Shown here one piece after another: positions 37,363-46,387 of a DNA stretch of 64,000 nt. The DNA lies in the NCBI RefSeq assembly GCF_027474405.1, contig NZ_CP114871.1, positions 868,001 to 932,000 on the forward strand. The letters are read 5' to 3'. A model generated the notes under the pieces. That model ran no database searches, was not told the origin of the DNA, and saw only the letters and a program-made list of their open reading frames with translations. Made by a program: the position numbers and the translations under genes. Position 1 is the first letter of the stretch, and the number at the start of each line of letters is the position of its first letter. Origin of the DNA: Caulobacter sp. NIBR2454 (lineage in GTDB: Bacteria > Pseudomonadota > Alphaproteobacteria > Caulobacterales > Caulobacteraceae).

Positions 37363-38592
37363 CTAGGGTCTGAAAATCCCAAACATCAAGGGGCGGACCA
37401 GGAGGGCGGCTGCGTCCTCCTTCTTTGTGTCGCCCGCCCACGCCGCCAACGAAGCGGCGGCGTTGAGCAGCGAGTTGAGCATATGGGCGGCGATCATCGG
37501 ATCGACCGGCCGGATCGAGCCCTCGGCTACGCCGTCCGACACCATGCCTGCGAAGCGGTCCGACGCCCGGACATAGCGTTCGGCCATGTCGTGGCGCAGT
37601 TCGGCCGGCAAGGCGGTCATCACCGAGGCGCGCATCAGCGGGCCGTGTTCCGACAGCTGATGACGAGCCAGGGCCGAGGTCGCCGCCGCCAGACGGCTCC
37701 ACTGATCGCCGGGCAGATCACGGGCCGCCGACTGCGCCTCGCGCAGGACGTTGAAGGTCCGCTCGAAGCAGGCGACGACCAGCCCGTCCTTGGCGTCGTT
37801 GTGATGGTAGAACGAACCCTTGGTGACGTTCAGGGCCGCCGATATGTCCTCGACCGATGCGCCACGATAGCCGCGCTGATTGATCAGTCGGGTTGCGGCC
37901 ACGAGGAAGGTTTCGCGCGAAGCTTCCTGAGGGTCCGTGGTCAGCCGGCCCACCGTAAGGTCACCGGGATTCCATTCGCGCCCCGCGGCGGCGAGACCGC
38001 CGGTCAGAATATCGAACATCCGGTCGCGGACGCGGCCATAGTCCTCGGTCTCGTACCGACGCAGCCAGGTGCCGGTCCAGAACATCTGCTCCAGCAACAG
38101 GTGGGTGCGGGCATTGCGCTCGACCCGGCTCAGGCCCGCCAGTTCCGGCGTATCGAACAGACCGCGCACTTTGCGAAACAGGTTGTTGAACGCCTCGAAC
38201 ACCGGCGTGCGGTGGGGCTCCTTCAGAGTGCGGACCTCTGTGAAGCTGACCAGGGGCGGAGCCTCGCCCTTGCGCACCCGGCGCTGCAGATCAAGAAACT
38301 GGTCGAGAAAGGCCTTGAGGCGGTCCGGCGAATTGGCCGCTTCGGAGGCCTTGTCCACGAGCGTGGCGAAACGCTCGATCCCACGCAGGAAGCAAGCGGC
38401 CGCCAGGTCTTCCTTCTTCTTGTAATAGTAGGTGACGCTGGTGGTGATCAGCCCGACCTCGGCGGCGACGCCGGCCATGGTCATGCCCTTGACGCCCTGG
38501 CGGTTCAGGGTGGCGGTGGCGGCGGCCAGGATCGCTTCCTTCTTGGCCTCGTAGCGCGCCGTGGCGGCGGTCTGTCGAGCGATTGCGGCCAT
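37363..38592 (-). CDS. Tandem double-TetR transcriptional regulator
   Basis: About 409 residues from an ATG at 38592; the longer frame to 38748 adds a non-conserved, non-TetR extension that covers the promoter of the divergent hydrolase. The protein holds two complete TetR N-terminal domains in one chain: the first helix-turn-helix around residues 38-57 (TMAGVAAEVGLITTSVTYYY) and a second around residues 215-265 (RGASVEDISAALNVTKGSFYHH), each followed by its own helical ligand domain. Ordinary TetR proteins are about 200 residues and dimerise; a fused pair could act as an intramolecular dimer. It is flanked by the receptor, the esterase and the beta-oxidation genes, its likely targets. Confidence 0.88.
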   Translation of the reverse strand: MAAIARQTAATARYEAKKEAILAAATATLNRQGVKGMTMAGVAAEVGLITTSVTYYYKKKEDLAAACFLRGIERFATLVDKASEAANSPDRLKAFLDQFLDLQRRVRKGEAPPLVSFTEVRTLKEPHRTPVFEAFNNLFRKVRGLFDTPELAGLSRVERNARTHLLLEQMFWTGTWLRRYETEDYGRVRDRMFDILTGGLAAAGREWNPGDLTVGRLTTDPQEASRETFLVAATRLINQRGYRGASVEDISAALNVTKGSFYHHNDAKDGLVVACFERTFNVLREAQSAARDLPGDQWSRLAAATSALARHQLSEHGPLMRASVMTALPAELRHDMAERYVRASDRFAGMVSDGVAEGSIRPVDPMIAAHMLNSLLNAAASLAAWAGDTKKEDAAALLVRPLMFGIFRP

Positions 38593-38698
38593 GGTTCCGG
38601 GGTCCCGTTCGCGCCAATCCGGTTGCCCGCGGCGCACAGCGCTATAAAGCTTCGTCCGCAAAATACGTCCAGCAAGAACAGCACAGGGGAGAACGCTG

Positions 38699-39925
38699 AT
38701 GGGGAAACCGGAATTGGTCGGCATGTCGTCGGAGCGCCTGGGGCGCATCGATGCGCACCTGCAGTCGCGCTACATCGACACCGGCAGGCTGCCCTGCGCC
38801 CAGACCCTGGTCTGGCGGCGTGGTCAGCTGGCTCACAGCAGCGTCCTGGGTCTGGCGGACCGCGAGCGCAACGTCCCGCTGAAGGACGATGCGATCTTCC
38901 GCATCTATTCGATGACCAAGCCCATCACCTCCATCGCCCTGATGATGCTGGTGGAGGAAGGCAAGGTCTCGCTGGACGACCCTGTCCATCGCTACATCCC
39001 GGCCTGGAAGAACCAGGGCGTCTATGCCGCCGGCGTCGAGAGCGCCTGGCAGACCAAGCCGACGACCGAGCCCATGCGAGTGCTGGACCTGCTGCGGCAC
39101 ACGGCGGGTCTAACCTATGGCTTCCAGCAGCGCAGCAACGTGGATGCCGCCTATCGCAAGCTGAAGCTGGACGACCTGCCCAATGACGGCACGCTGGACG
39201 ACATGATCGCCAAGCTGGCGGGCATCCCGCTGGAGTATCAGCCGGGCACGAGCTGGAGCTATGGCGTCGCCACCGACGTGCTGGGTTATCTGGTGCAGGT
39301 TATCAGCGGCCAGCCCTTCGACGTTTTCCTGAAGGAGCGTATCTTCGAGCCGCTTAAGATGGTGGACACGGGCTTCTACGTCCGTCCGGGTCAGGAAAGC
39401 CGTCTGCCGGCCTGCTATGCCCTCACGCCCACGGGCAAGGTCGTGCTGCAGGACGACCCGACCAAGAGCGCTTATCTCGCTGATCCTTCACTGAAGTCCG
39501 GGGGCGGGGGGCTCGTCTCCACCGCCGCCGACTACATGCGTTTCTGCCGCATGCTGCTGAACGGCGGTGAGTTGGACGGGGCGCGGCTGATCGGGCCCAA
39601 GACCCTGAAGCTGATGACCATGAACCACTTGCCGGGGGGCAAGGAGCTGACTCAGGTCTCCACCTCCCTGTTCAGCGAGGCGGTGTTCGAAGGTCTGGGC
39701 TTTGGCCTTGGCTTCGCCATGACGGTGGATGTGGCGCGCACCAAGAACCTGGGCAGCCTGGGCGAATACTTCTGGGGGGGCATGGCCAGCACCGCCTTCT
39801 GGTGCGACCCCGTCGAGGACATCGCGGTGGTGTTCATGACCCAGCTGATGCCGTCCAGCGCCTATCCGGTGCGCCGCGAACTGCGCACCCTGGTATATTC
39901 GGCCGTTACGGAATCCTTGGGCTAA
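38699..39925 (+). CDS. Beta-lactamase-fold serine hydrolase (EstB-like esterase)
   Basis: The 408-residue protein belongs to the class C beta-lactamase/D-aminopeptidase superfamily. The nucleophile motif S-x-x-K is SMTK in FRIYSMTKPITSIA (about residue 71), the Tyr motif is in TSWSYGVATDVLGY (about residue 183), and the third motif is WGG (EYFWGGMASTAFW) in place of KTG, which is the pattern of EstB-type carboxylesterases. No signal peptide is visible, so it should be cytoplasmic, which argues for ester hydrolysis over beta-lactam resistance. GGGGAG precedes the ATG. It is divergent from the double-TetR gene and upstream of the FadB-like gene. Confidence 0.9.
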   Translation: MGKPELVGMSSERLGRIDAHLQSRYIDTGRLPCAQTLVWRRGQLAHSSVLGLADRERNVPLKDDAIFRIYSMTKPITSIALMMLVEEGKVSLDDPVHRYIPAWKNQGVYAAGVESAWQTKPTTEPMRVLDLLRHTAGLTYGFQQRSNVDAAYRKLKLDDLPNDGTLDDMIAKLAGIPLEYQPGTSWSYGVATDVLGYLVQVISGQPFDVFLKERIFEPLKMVDTGFYVRPGQESRLPACYALTPTGKVVLQDDPTKSAYLADPSLKSGGGGLVSTAADYMRFCRMLLNGGELDGARLIGPKTLKLMTMNHLPGGKELTQVSTSLFSEAVFEGLGFGLGFAMTVDVARTKNLGSLGEYFWGGMASTAFWCDPVEDIAVVFMTQLMPSSAYPVRRELRTLVYSAVTESLG

Positions 39926-39981
39926 CAGGGATCGATGGACGCGGGGGTCTGGACTCCCGCGCCCAGCCATGCACGCTATCC

Positions 39982-40001
39982 AAACAAGTGTTCAAAAGAA
40001 C
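39982..40001. promoter_or_regulatory. Candidate operator upstream of FadB-like gene
   Basis: AAACAAGTGTTC (39982-39993) matches the sequence at 34063 and overlaps a perfect GTTC-AAAA-GAAC palindrome (39990-40001). It lies just before the ribosome-binding site of the FadB-like gene. Regulator inferred only from proximity. Confidence 0.35.
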
Positions 40002-40015
40002 CGGGGAGCAGCGCC

Positions 40016-42091
40016 ATGGCCGCCATCAACGAAGTCACCGACCTGACCAATGAAGGCGACGTCGCCGTCGTCACCCTCAACTCGCCGCCCGTCAACGCCC
40101 TGTCCGCCAAGGTGCGTGAGGGTCTGGACAAGGCCTTCGAGGCCGCCGACGCAGACGCCTCGGTCAAGTCGATCGTCCTGATCTGCGAAGGCAAGACCTT
40201 CATCGCCGGGGCCGACATCAGCGAGTTCGGCAAGGCCATGACCGGCCCCAGCCTGCAGGACGTGCAGAACCGCATCGAGAACGCGTCCAAGCCGGTGGTC
40301 GCCGCGATCCACGGCACGGTGTTGGGCGGCGGGCTGGAAGTGGCCCTGGTCGCCCACTACCGCGTCGCCGTACCGACGGCCAAGGCCGGTCTGCCGGAGG
40401 TGAACCTAGGCCTCTTGCCGGGTGCGGGGGGCACCCAGCGCCTGCCGCGCATCGTCGGGGTGGAGAAGGCGCTGGAGATGGTCACCAGTGGCCAGCACGT
40501 ACCGGCCAAGGCCGCCCACGCCATGGGCCTGTTCGACGAACTGATCGACGGCGACCTGCGCGCCGGGGCCATCGCCTTCGCCCGCAAGATCGTGGCCGAG
40601 GGCCGCCCGCTGAAGAAGGTCCGCGACCTCAACGACAAGATCGACGCCGCCAAGGGCAAGCCGGAAATCTTCGCCGATTTCCGCAAGGCCAACGCCCGCA
40701 AGTTCCGCGGCTTCCTGGCGCCCGAATACAACATCCAGACCATCGAAGCGGCGGTGAACGAGCCCTTCGAGCAGGGACTGAAGACCGAGCGCAAGCTGTT
40801 CATGGAGCTGATGACCGGCCCGCAGTCGGCCGCTCAGCGCTACGTCTTCTTCGCCGAGCGTCAGGCCGCCAAGATCCCCGATGTGCCGGAGGACACCCCG
40901 ACCCTGCCGATCAAGAAGGTCGGCGTGATCGGCGCCGGCACCATGGGCGGCGGCATCTCGATGAACTTCCTCAACGCCGGCATCCCGGTGACCATCATCG
41001 AGGCCAAGCAGGAGAACTTGGAACGCGGCGTCGGCGTCATCCGCAAGAATTACGAGAACACCGCCAAGAAGGGCCGCCTGAAGCCCGAGGACGTGGAGAC
41101 CCGCATGGGTCTGCTCACCCCGTCCATGAACCTTGAGGATCTGGCCGACTGCGACCTGATCATCGAGGCCGTGTTCGAGCTGATGGAGATCAAGAAGGAC
41201 GTCTTCGGCAAGCTGGATAAGATCGCCAAGCCCGGCGCGATCCTCGCGACCAACACCTCGTACCTGAACGTCGACGAAATCGCGCAGGCGACCAGTCGGC
41301 CGGAAAGCGTGATCGGCCTGCACTTCTTCTCGCCCGCCAATGTCATGCGCCTGCTTGAGATCGTGCGTGGGGAGAAGACCGATAGGTCGGTGATCGCCAC
41401 GGCGATGAAGCTGTCCAAGACCATCGGCAAGGTCGGGGTTTTGGTCGGCGTCTGCTTCGGCTTCGTGGGCAACCGCATGCTGGCCCAGCGCCAGCGCGAG
41501 GCTCAGAAGCTGATCCTGGAAGGAGCCATGCCCTGGGACGTGGACCGGGTGCTCTACGACTTTGGCCTGCCCATGGGCCCGTTCGCCATGAGCGACCTAG
41601 CCGGCCTCGACATCGGCTGGGACCCGGCCAAGACCAGTTCGTCCACCGTGCGCGAAGTGCTGTGCGAGATGGACCGCCGCGGCCAGAAGAACGGCAAGGG
41701 CTTCTACGACTACGACGAAAACCGCAACGCCAAGCCATCGCCGGTGACCGAGCAGGTGATCCGCGACTTCGCCGCCAAGACGGGCGTCAACCAGCGTGAC
41801 ATCGACGATCAGGAGATTCTTGAGCGGACCCTCTATCCGATGGTCAACGAGGGGGCGAAGATCCTGGAAGAAGGCAAGGCCATCCGCGCCTCCGACATCG
41901 ATATCGTCTGGATCAACGGCTATGGCTGGCCCGTCTATCGCGGCGGCCCCATGCACTGGGCTGACAGTGTCGGCCTCGACAAGATCCTGGCCCGCCTGAA
42001 GCAGTTCCAGAACGAGATGGGCGACGACTTCAAGCCGTCGGCCTTGCTTGAAAAGCTCGTCGCCGAAGGCAAGGGCTTCAAGGACCTCTAG
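40016..42091 (+). CDS. FadB/FadJ-like enoyl-CoA hydratase / 3-hydroxyacyl-CoA dehydrogenase
   Basis: This bifunctional beta-oxidation enzyme hydrates enoyl-CoA and oxidises 3-hydroxyacyl-CoA. I start it at the ATG at 40016, behind GGGGAG, giving 691 residues. The crotonase half has the oxyanion-hole AGADISEF and GGGLEVAL and the second catalytic Glu in LPEVNLGLLPGAGGTQRLPR (about residues 120-145). The dehydrogenase half has the NAD-binding GAGTMGGGISMNFLNAG (about residues 304-320), the catalytic His in GLHFFSPANVM and the FVGNRML segment. No thiolase is encoded nearby. The acyl-CoA ligase follows after 76 bases. Confidence 0.94.
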   Translation: MAAINEVTDLTNEGDVAVVTLNSPPVNALSAKVREGLDKAFEAADADASVKSIVLICEGKTFIAGADISEFGKAMTGPSLQDVQNRIENASKPVVAAIHGTVLGGGLEVALVAHYRVAVPTAKAGLPEVNLGLLPGAGGTQRLPRIVGVEKALEMVTSGQHVPAKAAHAMGLFDELIDGDLRAGAIAFARKIVAEGRPLKKVRDLNDKIDAAKGKPEIFADFRKANARKFRGFLAPEYNIQTIEAAVNEPFEQGLKTERKLFMELMTGPQSAAQRYVFFAERQAAKIPDVPEDTPTLPIKKVGVIGAGTMGGGISMNFLNAGIPVTIIEAKQENLERGVGVIRKNYENTAKKGRLKPEDVETRMGLLTPSMNLEDLADCDLIIEAVFELMEIKKDVFGKLDKIAKPGAILATNTSYLNVDEIAQATSRPESVIGLHFFSPANVMRLLEIVRGEKTDRSVIATAMKLSKTIGKVGVLVGVCFGFVGNRMLAQRQREAQKLILEGAMPWDVDRVLYDFGLPMGPFAMSDLAGLDIGWDPAKTSSSTVREVLCEMDRRGQKNGKGFYDYDENRNAKPSPVTEQVIRDFAAKTGVNQRDIDDQEILERTLYPMVNEGAKILEEGKAIRASDIDIVWINGYGWPVYRGGPMHWADSVGLDKILARLKQFQNEMGDDFKPSALLEKLVAEGKGFKDL

Positions 42092-42167
42092 GGTCGCCTG
42101 GCGCCGGAGCCGCCGCGGCGGCCCGTTTCAAGGTGTGCTGTAAAGACCGAGTTCGGAGACGAGACGC

Positions 42168-43721
42168 GTGACCCAGACCCTCGACGCCATGATCGCGGCG
42201 GACTTCGGGACTATTGGCGATGTCATCCGCCAGCGAGCTCTGGAGGGGCCGGACCGGCCGGCCGTGGTGATGGAGAGCGGGGAGACCGTCGACTACGCCG
42301 GCCTCGACCTGCTCATGGATCGCGTCGCGGCGGCCCTGCAGCGCGGCGAGATCTCCAAGGGCGAGGCGGTGGCCGTCTGCGCCATGGCCTCGATCCCCTA
42401 TGTGGCCCTGTTCCTGGGCGCCCTGCGCGCCGGTGTGGCGGTGGCGCCGATCGCGCCGTCATCTTCACCAGAGCAGATCGCGGGCATGGTCGCCGATTGC
42501 GACGCCAAGCTGTTCTTCCTGGACGAAGGCGTAGCTACCGCCATGAGCGGCGTGCTGGACCGTCTGGACGTCCCCCGCGTGACGTTGGACGGCTCGGCGG
42601 CGGGTGAGGCCTTCGAGGGTTGGCTGGCGGATGAGGATGCGCGACCGGCCGAGGTCGAGATCGAGCGCGGCGATCCCTTCAACATCATCTACTCGTCAGG
42701 CACCACGGGCGCGCCCAAGGGGATCGTCCAGTCACATGGCATGCGCTGGAGGCACATCGCCTTGCAGGGCGAGGTCGGCTTCAAACCTGCGCCCATAAGC
42801 CTGCTGTCGACGCCGCTCTATTCGAACACCACACTCGTCTGCTTTTTCCCGACCCTGGCGGGCGGCGGTACGGTGGTGCTGATGAAGAAGTTCGACGCCG
42901 GCAAGTTCCTGGCTCTGTCCGAGCAGCACCGCGTCACCCACGCCATGCTGGTGCCGGTGCAGTACCGACGCATCCTGGAGCATCCGGACTTCGACACGAC
43001 CGACCTGAGCAGCTTCCAGATCAAGTTCTGCACCAGCGCGCCCTTCTCGGCGGAGCTTAAGCGGCAGGTGCTGGACCGCTGGCCCGGCGGGCTGGTGGAG
43101 TATTTCGGCATGACCGAGGGCGGGGGCACCTGCATCCTCATGTGCCATGCCTTCCCTGACAAGCTGCACACGGTGGGCGTGCCGATCCCCGGCCACGATA
43201 TCCGCGTGATCGACGAGGACGGTCGCGAGCTGCCGCCGGGCGAGGTCGGCGAGATCGTCGGCCGCTCGGCCGCCACCATGAACGGCTATCACGGGCGGCA
43301 GGACAAGACCGACGAGGCCACTTGGATCAGCTCCGACGGGGGACGCTTCATCCGCACCGGTGATGTCGGCCGTTTCGACGCCGAGGGTTTCCTGACGCTC
43401 ATGGACCGCAAGAAGGACATGATCATCTCGGGCGGCTTCAACATCTATCCCAGCGATCTTGAGGCGGTGATCGTCGAGCATCCGGCTGTGGCCGAGGTCG
43501 CCGTGATCGCCGCTCCGTCAGACCAGTGGGGCGAGACGCCTGTAGCGTTTGTGGCTCTGAAGTCTGGCGCGTCCGTCGCCGCCGACCAACTGAAGACCTT
43601 CGCTAATGAACGCCTGGGCAAGATGCAGCGCTTGGCCGATGTCCGCATCGTTGACGCTTTGCCGCGCAGCCATATCGGCAAGGTGCTCAAGCGCGAGCTG
43701 CGTGACGCCTACATCGGCTGA
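42168..43721 (+). CDS. AMP-dependent acyl-CoA synthetase (class I adenylate-forming enzyme)
   Basis: The enzyme activates a carboxylic acid to its CoA thioester through an acyl-adenylate. The 517-residue protein starts at a GTG at 42168. It shows the core motifs IIYSSGTTGAPKGIVQSH (P-loop, about residue 170), EYFGMTEGG (about 312), IRTGDVGRF (about 396) and RKKDMIISGGFNIYPSD (hinge), with the catalytic Lys in HIGKVLKREL at the end. The substrate pocket does not reveal the chain length; a medium/long fatty acid or an aromatic acid are both possible. It is downstream of the FadB-like gene and likely in the same unit. Confidence 0.92.
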   Translation: MTQTLDAMIAADFGTIGDVIRQRALEGPDRPAVVMESGETVDYAGLDLLMDRVAAALQRGEISKGEAVAVCAMASIPYVALFLGALRAGVAVAPIAPSSSPEQIAGMVADCDAKLFFLDEGVATAMSGVLDRLDVPRVTLDGSAAGEAFEGWLADEDARPAEVEIERGDPFNIIYSSGTTGAPKGIVQSHGMRWRHIALQGEVGFKPAPISLLSTPLYSNTTLVCFFPTLAGGGTVVLMKKFDAGKFLALSEQHRVTHAMLVPVQYRRILEHPDFDTTDLSSFQIKFCTSAPFSAELKRQVLDRWPGGLVEYFGMTEGGGTCILMCHAFPDKLHTVGVPIPGHDIRVIDEDGRELPPGEVGEIVGRSAATMNGYHGRQDKTDEATWISSDGGRFIRTGDVGRFDAEGFLTLMDRKKDMIISGGFNIYPSDLEAVIVEHPAVAEVAVIAAPSDQWGETPVAFVALKSGASVAADQLKTFANERLGKMQRLADVRIVDALPRSHIGKVLKRELRDAYIG

Positions 43722-43729
43722 GCGTGTCG

Positions 43730-44362
43730 TCAGACCGCGCGAGGCGCGCCCGCGAGCCGAGCCCGTAGCGCTTCGTTCTCCGCTTCCAGCTGCGCCATCC
43801 GCTCACGGACGGGTTGAAACATCTGGGTGATCTGCGCCTCGGTGAACCGCGGCGTGATGTGCTGCGGACAGTTCCAATCGAAGGCTTCTAGGCGAAGGCG
43901 GTAGATGCGTTCGAGCTTGGCCCGGTAGTCCGGAGCGGTGACGGCCTGCGTAAGGCTAGGCTCGGCGTCTAGGTCCAGGATGTCGACCCGCGCGTAGATC
44001 TTGAGCCGCGCCCGACGCGGATAGTCGACCAGGAACAGGCAGGCGCGGTCGTTGGCCGCCAGATTGCCCGTGCTGATGTACTGCCGGTTGCCCCGATAGT
44101 CGGCGAAGGCCAGGGTCCTGTCGTCGATCATCGTCAGGAAGCCCGGCGGCCCTCCGCGGTGCTGTACGTAGGGCCAGCCGGTTTCCGACACGCTCGCCAT
44201 GTAGAAGCTGTCGCGCTCGGCGATGAACGCCGCCTCGTTCTCGGTGAACACATCGGAGCTTCGATCACCCTCGAAGTTCGACCAGATCCGGTCCGCGCCC
44301 ATCTTGGACTGGGCAGCGCGGACGGCTGGCGTGATCGCGATATCGAGAAAGCCGTAGGACAT
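43730..44362 (-). CDS. Pyridoxamine 5'-phosphate oxidase-like flavin-binding protein
   Basis: The 210-residue protein has the split-barrel FMN-binding fold of the PNPOx family. The visible landmarks are RDSFYMASVSETGWPYVQHRGGPPGFL (about residues 50-76), LAFADYRGNRQYISTGNL and DRACLFLVDYPRRARLKIYARVDI. A C-terminal coiled-coil-like extension (MFQPVRERMAQLEAENEALRAR) follows. Proteins of this subgroup are probably flavin- or F420-dependent oxidoreductases, not vitamin B6 enzymes. It ends 9 bases from the acyl-CoA synthetase (convergent), and the isochorismatase-like gene lies just upstream in the same direction. Confidence 0.85.
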   Translation of the reverse strand: MSYGFLDIAITPAVRAAQSKMGADRIWSNFEGDRSSDVFTENEAAFIAERDSFYMASVSETGWPYVQHRGGPPGFLTMIDDRTLAFADYRGNRQYISTGNLAANDRACLFLVDYPRRARLKIYARVDILDLDAEPSLTQAVTAPDYRAKLERIYRLRLEAFDWNCPQHITPRFTEAQITQMFQPVRERMAQLEAENEALRARLAGAPRAV

Positions 44363-44408
44363 GACGCTCCCCAGGATGCGGCGGATGCCGACGCCCCTAA
44401 AGGTAGGC

Positions 44409-45089
44409 CTAAGGCGCCGCTTTTGCGACCTCCTGCGCCTTTACAAAGCTCTCGATCACGGCGGCATAGTTGGGCGCCGCCAGCGCATAGAGCTTGGCGA
44501 GTTCGGCCGCCTCCGGGCGGGCCCAGGTGCGATGGAGTTCGGAAAGCAGCGCGTTGGTGGAGGTTGGCTTGACGCCGCCCTGGACAAAGCGGGCCAGGGT
44601 CGTGCGCGAGGCCATCTCGCTGGGGTCGCCGGATGCATCGATGACCGCATAGACGTCGTAGCCGGCCACCTGCGCGTCCAGCGCCGGGAACATCACGCAA
44701 ACGCTCGTCCATACCCCGGCCATGACGAGGGTCTTGCGCCCGCTCGCCCGTACGGTGGCGACGAAGTCATCATTGTCCCAGGCGTTCACCTCGCCTTTGC
44801 GCGGGACGTAAACCGCGTGCGGCGCAAAGTGGTGGATTTCCGGCATGAGCGGGCCGTTCGAGCCTCCCGGCTCGGAGGCGGTTGTGATGACTGGAATGTT
44901 CAGAAGCGTGGCCAGCTTGGCGATCATCTCCACGTTTCGCCGCAGGTCGGCGACAGGGATGTCGCGGACGGTCTGGAAGAGGCCTGACTGGTGATCCAGC
45001 AGCAGGATCAGCGTGTCGGCGGGGTCCATGAGGGCGGCGCCCCCGCCCGTCGGCAGGACGCTAGATTTGGCTTTCGGCGCGGTCGGCAT
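44409..45089 (-). CDS. Isochorismatase-like cysteine hydrolase (YcaC type)
   Basis: The 226-residue protein starts at an ATG at 45089 behind AGGGAA. The cysteine hydrolase triad is visible: Asp in ILLLDHQSGLF (about residue 30), Lys in PRKGEVNAWDNDDF, and Cys in MAGVWTSVCVMFPALDA (about residue 128), with the cis-peptide segment before it. The overall pattern, HQSGLFQTV through TTASEPGGSNGPLMPE, is that of the YcaC group of unknown-substrate amidases. It probably forms one unit with the PNPOx-like gene 46 bases downstream. Confidence 0.87.
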   Translation of the reverse strand: MPTAPKAKSSVLPTGGGAALMDPADTLILLLDHQSGLFQTVRDIPVADLRRNVEMIAKLATLLNIPVITTASEPGGSNGPLMPEIHHFAPHAVYVPRKGEVNAWDNDDFVATVRASGRKTLVMAGVWTSVCVMFPALDAQVAGYDVYAVIDASGDPSEMASRTTLARFVQGGVKPTSTNALLSELHRTWARPEAAELAKLYALAAPNYAAVIESFVKAQEVAKAAP

Positions 45090-45248
45090 GTGGTTGTTCC
45101 CTGTCGGTGAGCGGAGAAGGGGCAAGTCTGTAAGGCTGCCCGAATGCTTCAGCGACACGGCCGATGACGAAAGCGAGATTCGATGATGTTTTGCACGGGA
45201 CCGGCATAGACGCCGGCCAGCCGCCTGTTCAGTTGGCCGCGTGTTCGG

Positions 45249-46265
45249 TCAGTTCGCCGCCGCGTAGGCGTCGATCGCCGCCATGTGCTCGGCGATCTGA
45301 TCTTTGGACAGGAACGAGCCGGTGAAACTGTTCTTGGCCAAGGTGATCAGGTCGTCGCGAGTCAGGTTCGTCGCCTTGGCTACCGCCAGCCAGTTGTCAT
45401 TCAGATAGCCGCCGAAATAGGCAGGGTCGTCGGAATTCACCGTCGCCTTCAGGCCCAGGTCCAGCATCCGCTTCATGGGGTGGTCGGTCAGGTCGCCCAC
45501 CACGCACAGCTTCAGGTTCGACAGGGGGCAGACGGTCAGGGTCTTGCCCTCAACCACTAGTCGCTTTGTGAGGGCCTCGTCTTCCAACGCGCGGTTGCCG
45601 TGGTCAATCCGGTCGACTGCCAGCAGGTCCAGGGCCTCCCAGACATATTCAGGCGGGCCTTCCTCGCCGGCGTGGGCGACGATCTTCAGGCCCTTGTCGG
45701 CGGCGGCCTTGAACACGCGCGCGAACTTGGACGGCGGGTGTCCCACCTCCGAAGAGTCCAGCCCGACCCCCGCGATGCGGTCCAGATAGGGCTCGGCCTG
45801 CTTCAAGGTCTCGAAGGCGGCGTCCTCGTCCAGATGGCGCAGGAAACAGAGGATCAGTTTCGAGGTCACGCCCAGGGTCTTCTCCGCTTCATCCATGGCT
45901 GACAGCAGGCCATCGGCGACGACGCTGAACGGGACGCCGCGATCGGTGTGGGCCTGCGGATCGAAGAATATCTCGGCATGTCGTCCCCCGTCCGCCGCCA
46001 GACGGCGGAAATAGGCCATGGCCAGGTCGTGGAAGTCGGCCTTGGTCAGCAGCACGCCCGCCCCGGCGTAGTAGATGTCCAGAAAGTCCTGCAGGTTGGA
46101 GAAGGCATAGGCGGCCCTGATCGCCTCCACCGAATCAAAGGGCAGGGTCACGCCGTTGCGCTGGGCGAACTCGAACATCTGCTCCGGTTCGAGGCTGCCC
46201 TCGATGTGCAGATGCAGCTCGGCCTTGGGCAGGCCGGCGATGAAAGCGGTCAGGTCCTGGGTCAT
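45249..46265 (-). CDS. Adenine deaminase (adenosine deaminase family, type 2)
   Basis: The enzyme converts adenine to hypoxanthine in purine salvage. I start at the ATG at 46265, giving 338 residues; the upstream frame to 46325 adds a non-conserved stretch. Zinc ligands and catalytic motifs are present: ELHLHIEGSLEPE (HxH, about residues 16-28), VAHAGEEGPPEY, DRIDHGNRALED and NSDDPAYFGGYLNDNW. The last motif, with PAYFGGY, is typical of the adenine deaminase branch as opposed to true adenosine deaminase. It is divergent from the molybdenum hydroxylase operon, 122 bases away. Confidence 0.88.
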   Translation of the reverse strand: MTQDLTAFIAGLPKAELHLHIEGSLEPEQMFEFAQRNGVTLPFDSVEAIRAAYAFSNLQDFLDIYYAGAGVLLTKADFHDLAMAYFRRLAADGGRHAEIFFDPQAHTDRGVPFSVVADGLLSAMDEAEKTLGVTSKLILCFLRHLDEDAAFETLKQAEPYLDRIAGVGLDSSEVGHPPSKFARVFKAAADKGLKIVAHAGEEGPPEYVWEALDLLAVDRIDHGNRALEDEALTKRLVVEGKTLTVCPLSNLKLCVVGDLTDHPMKRMLDLGLKATVNSDDPAYFGGYLNDNWLAVAKATNLTRDDLITLAKNSFTGSFLSKDQIAEHMAAIDAYAAAN

Positions 46266-46387
46266 GCAGACAGGTTTTGGGCGACGAAAGCCGCCGGTCA
46301 AGCACGACAGGCGTTGCGGGCCCAATATTCGCCACTAAGCTTGGGATGCTGTCTGCAAGCTGGGCCATGGCTTGCGAGGGGGAATAG

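Noticed and set aside
38699..39925. True class C beta-lactamase
   Set aside because: The third motif is WGG, not KTG, and there is no signal peptide, which fits EstB-type esterases.
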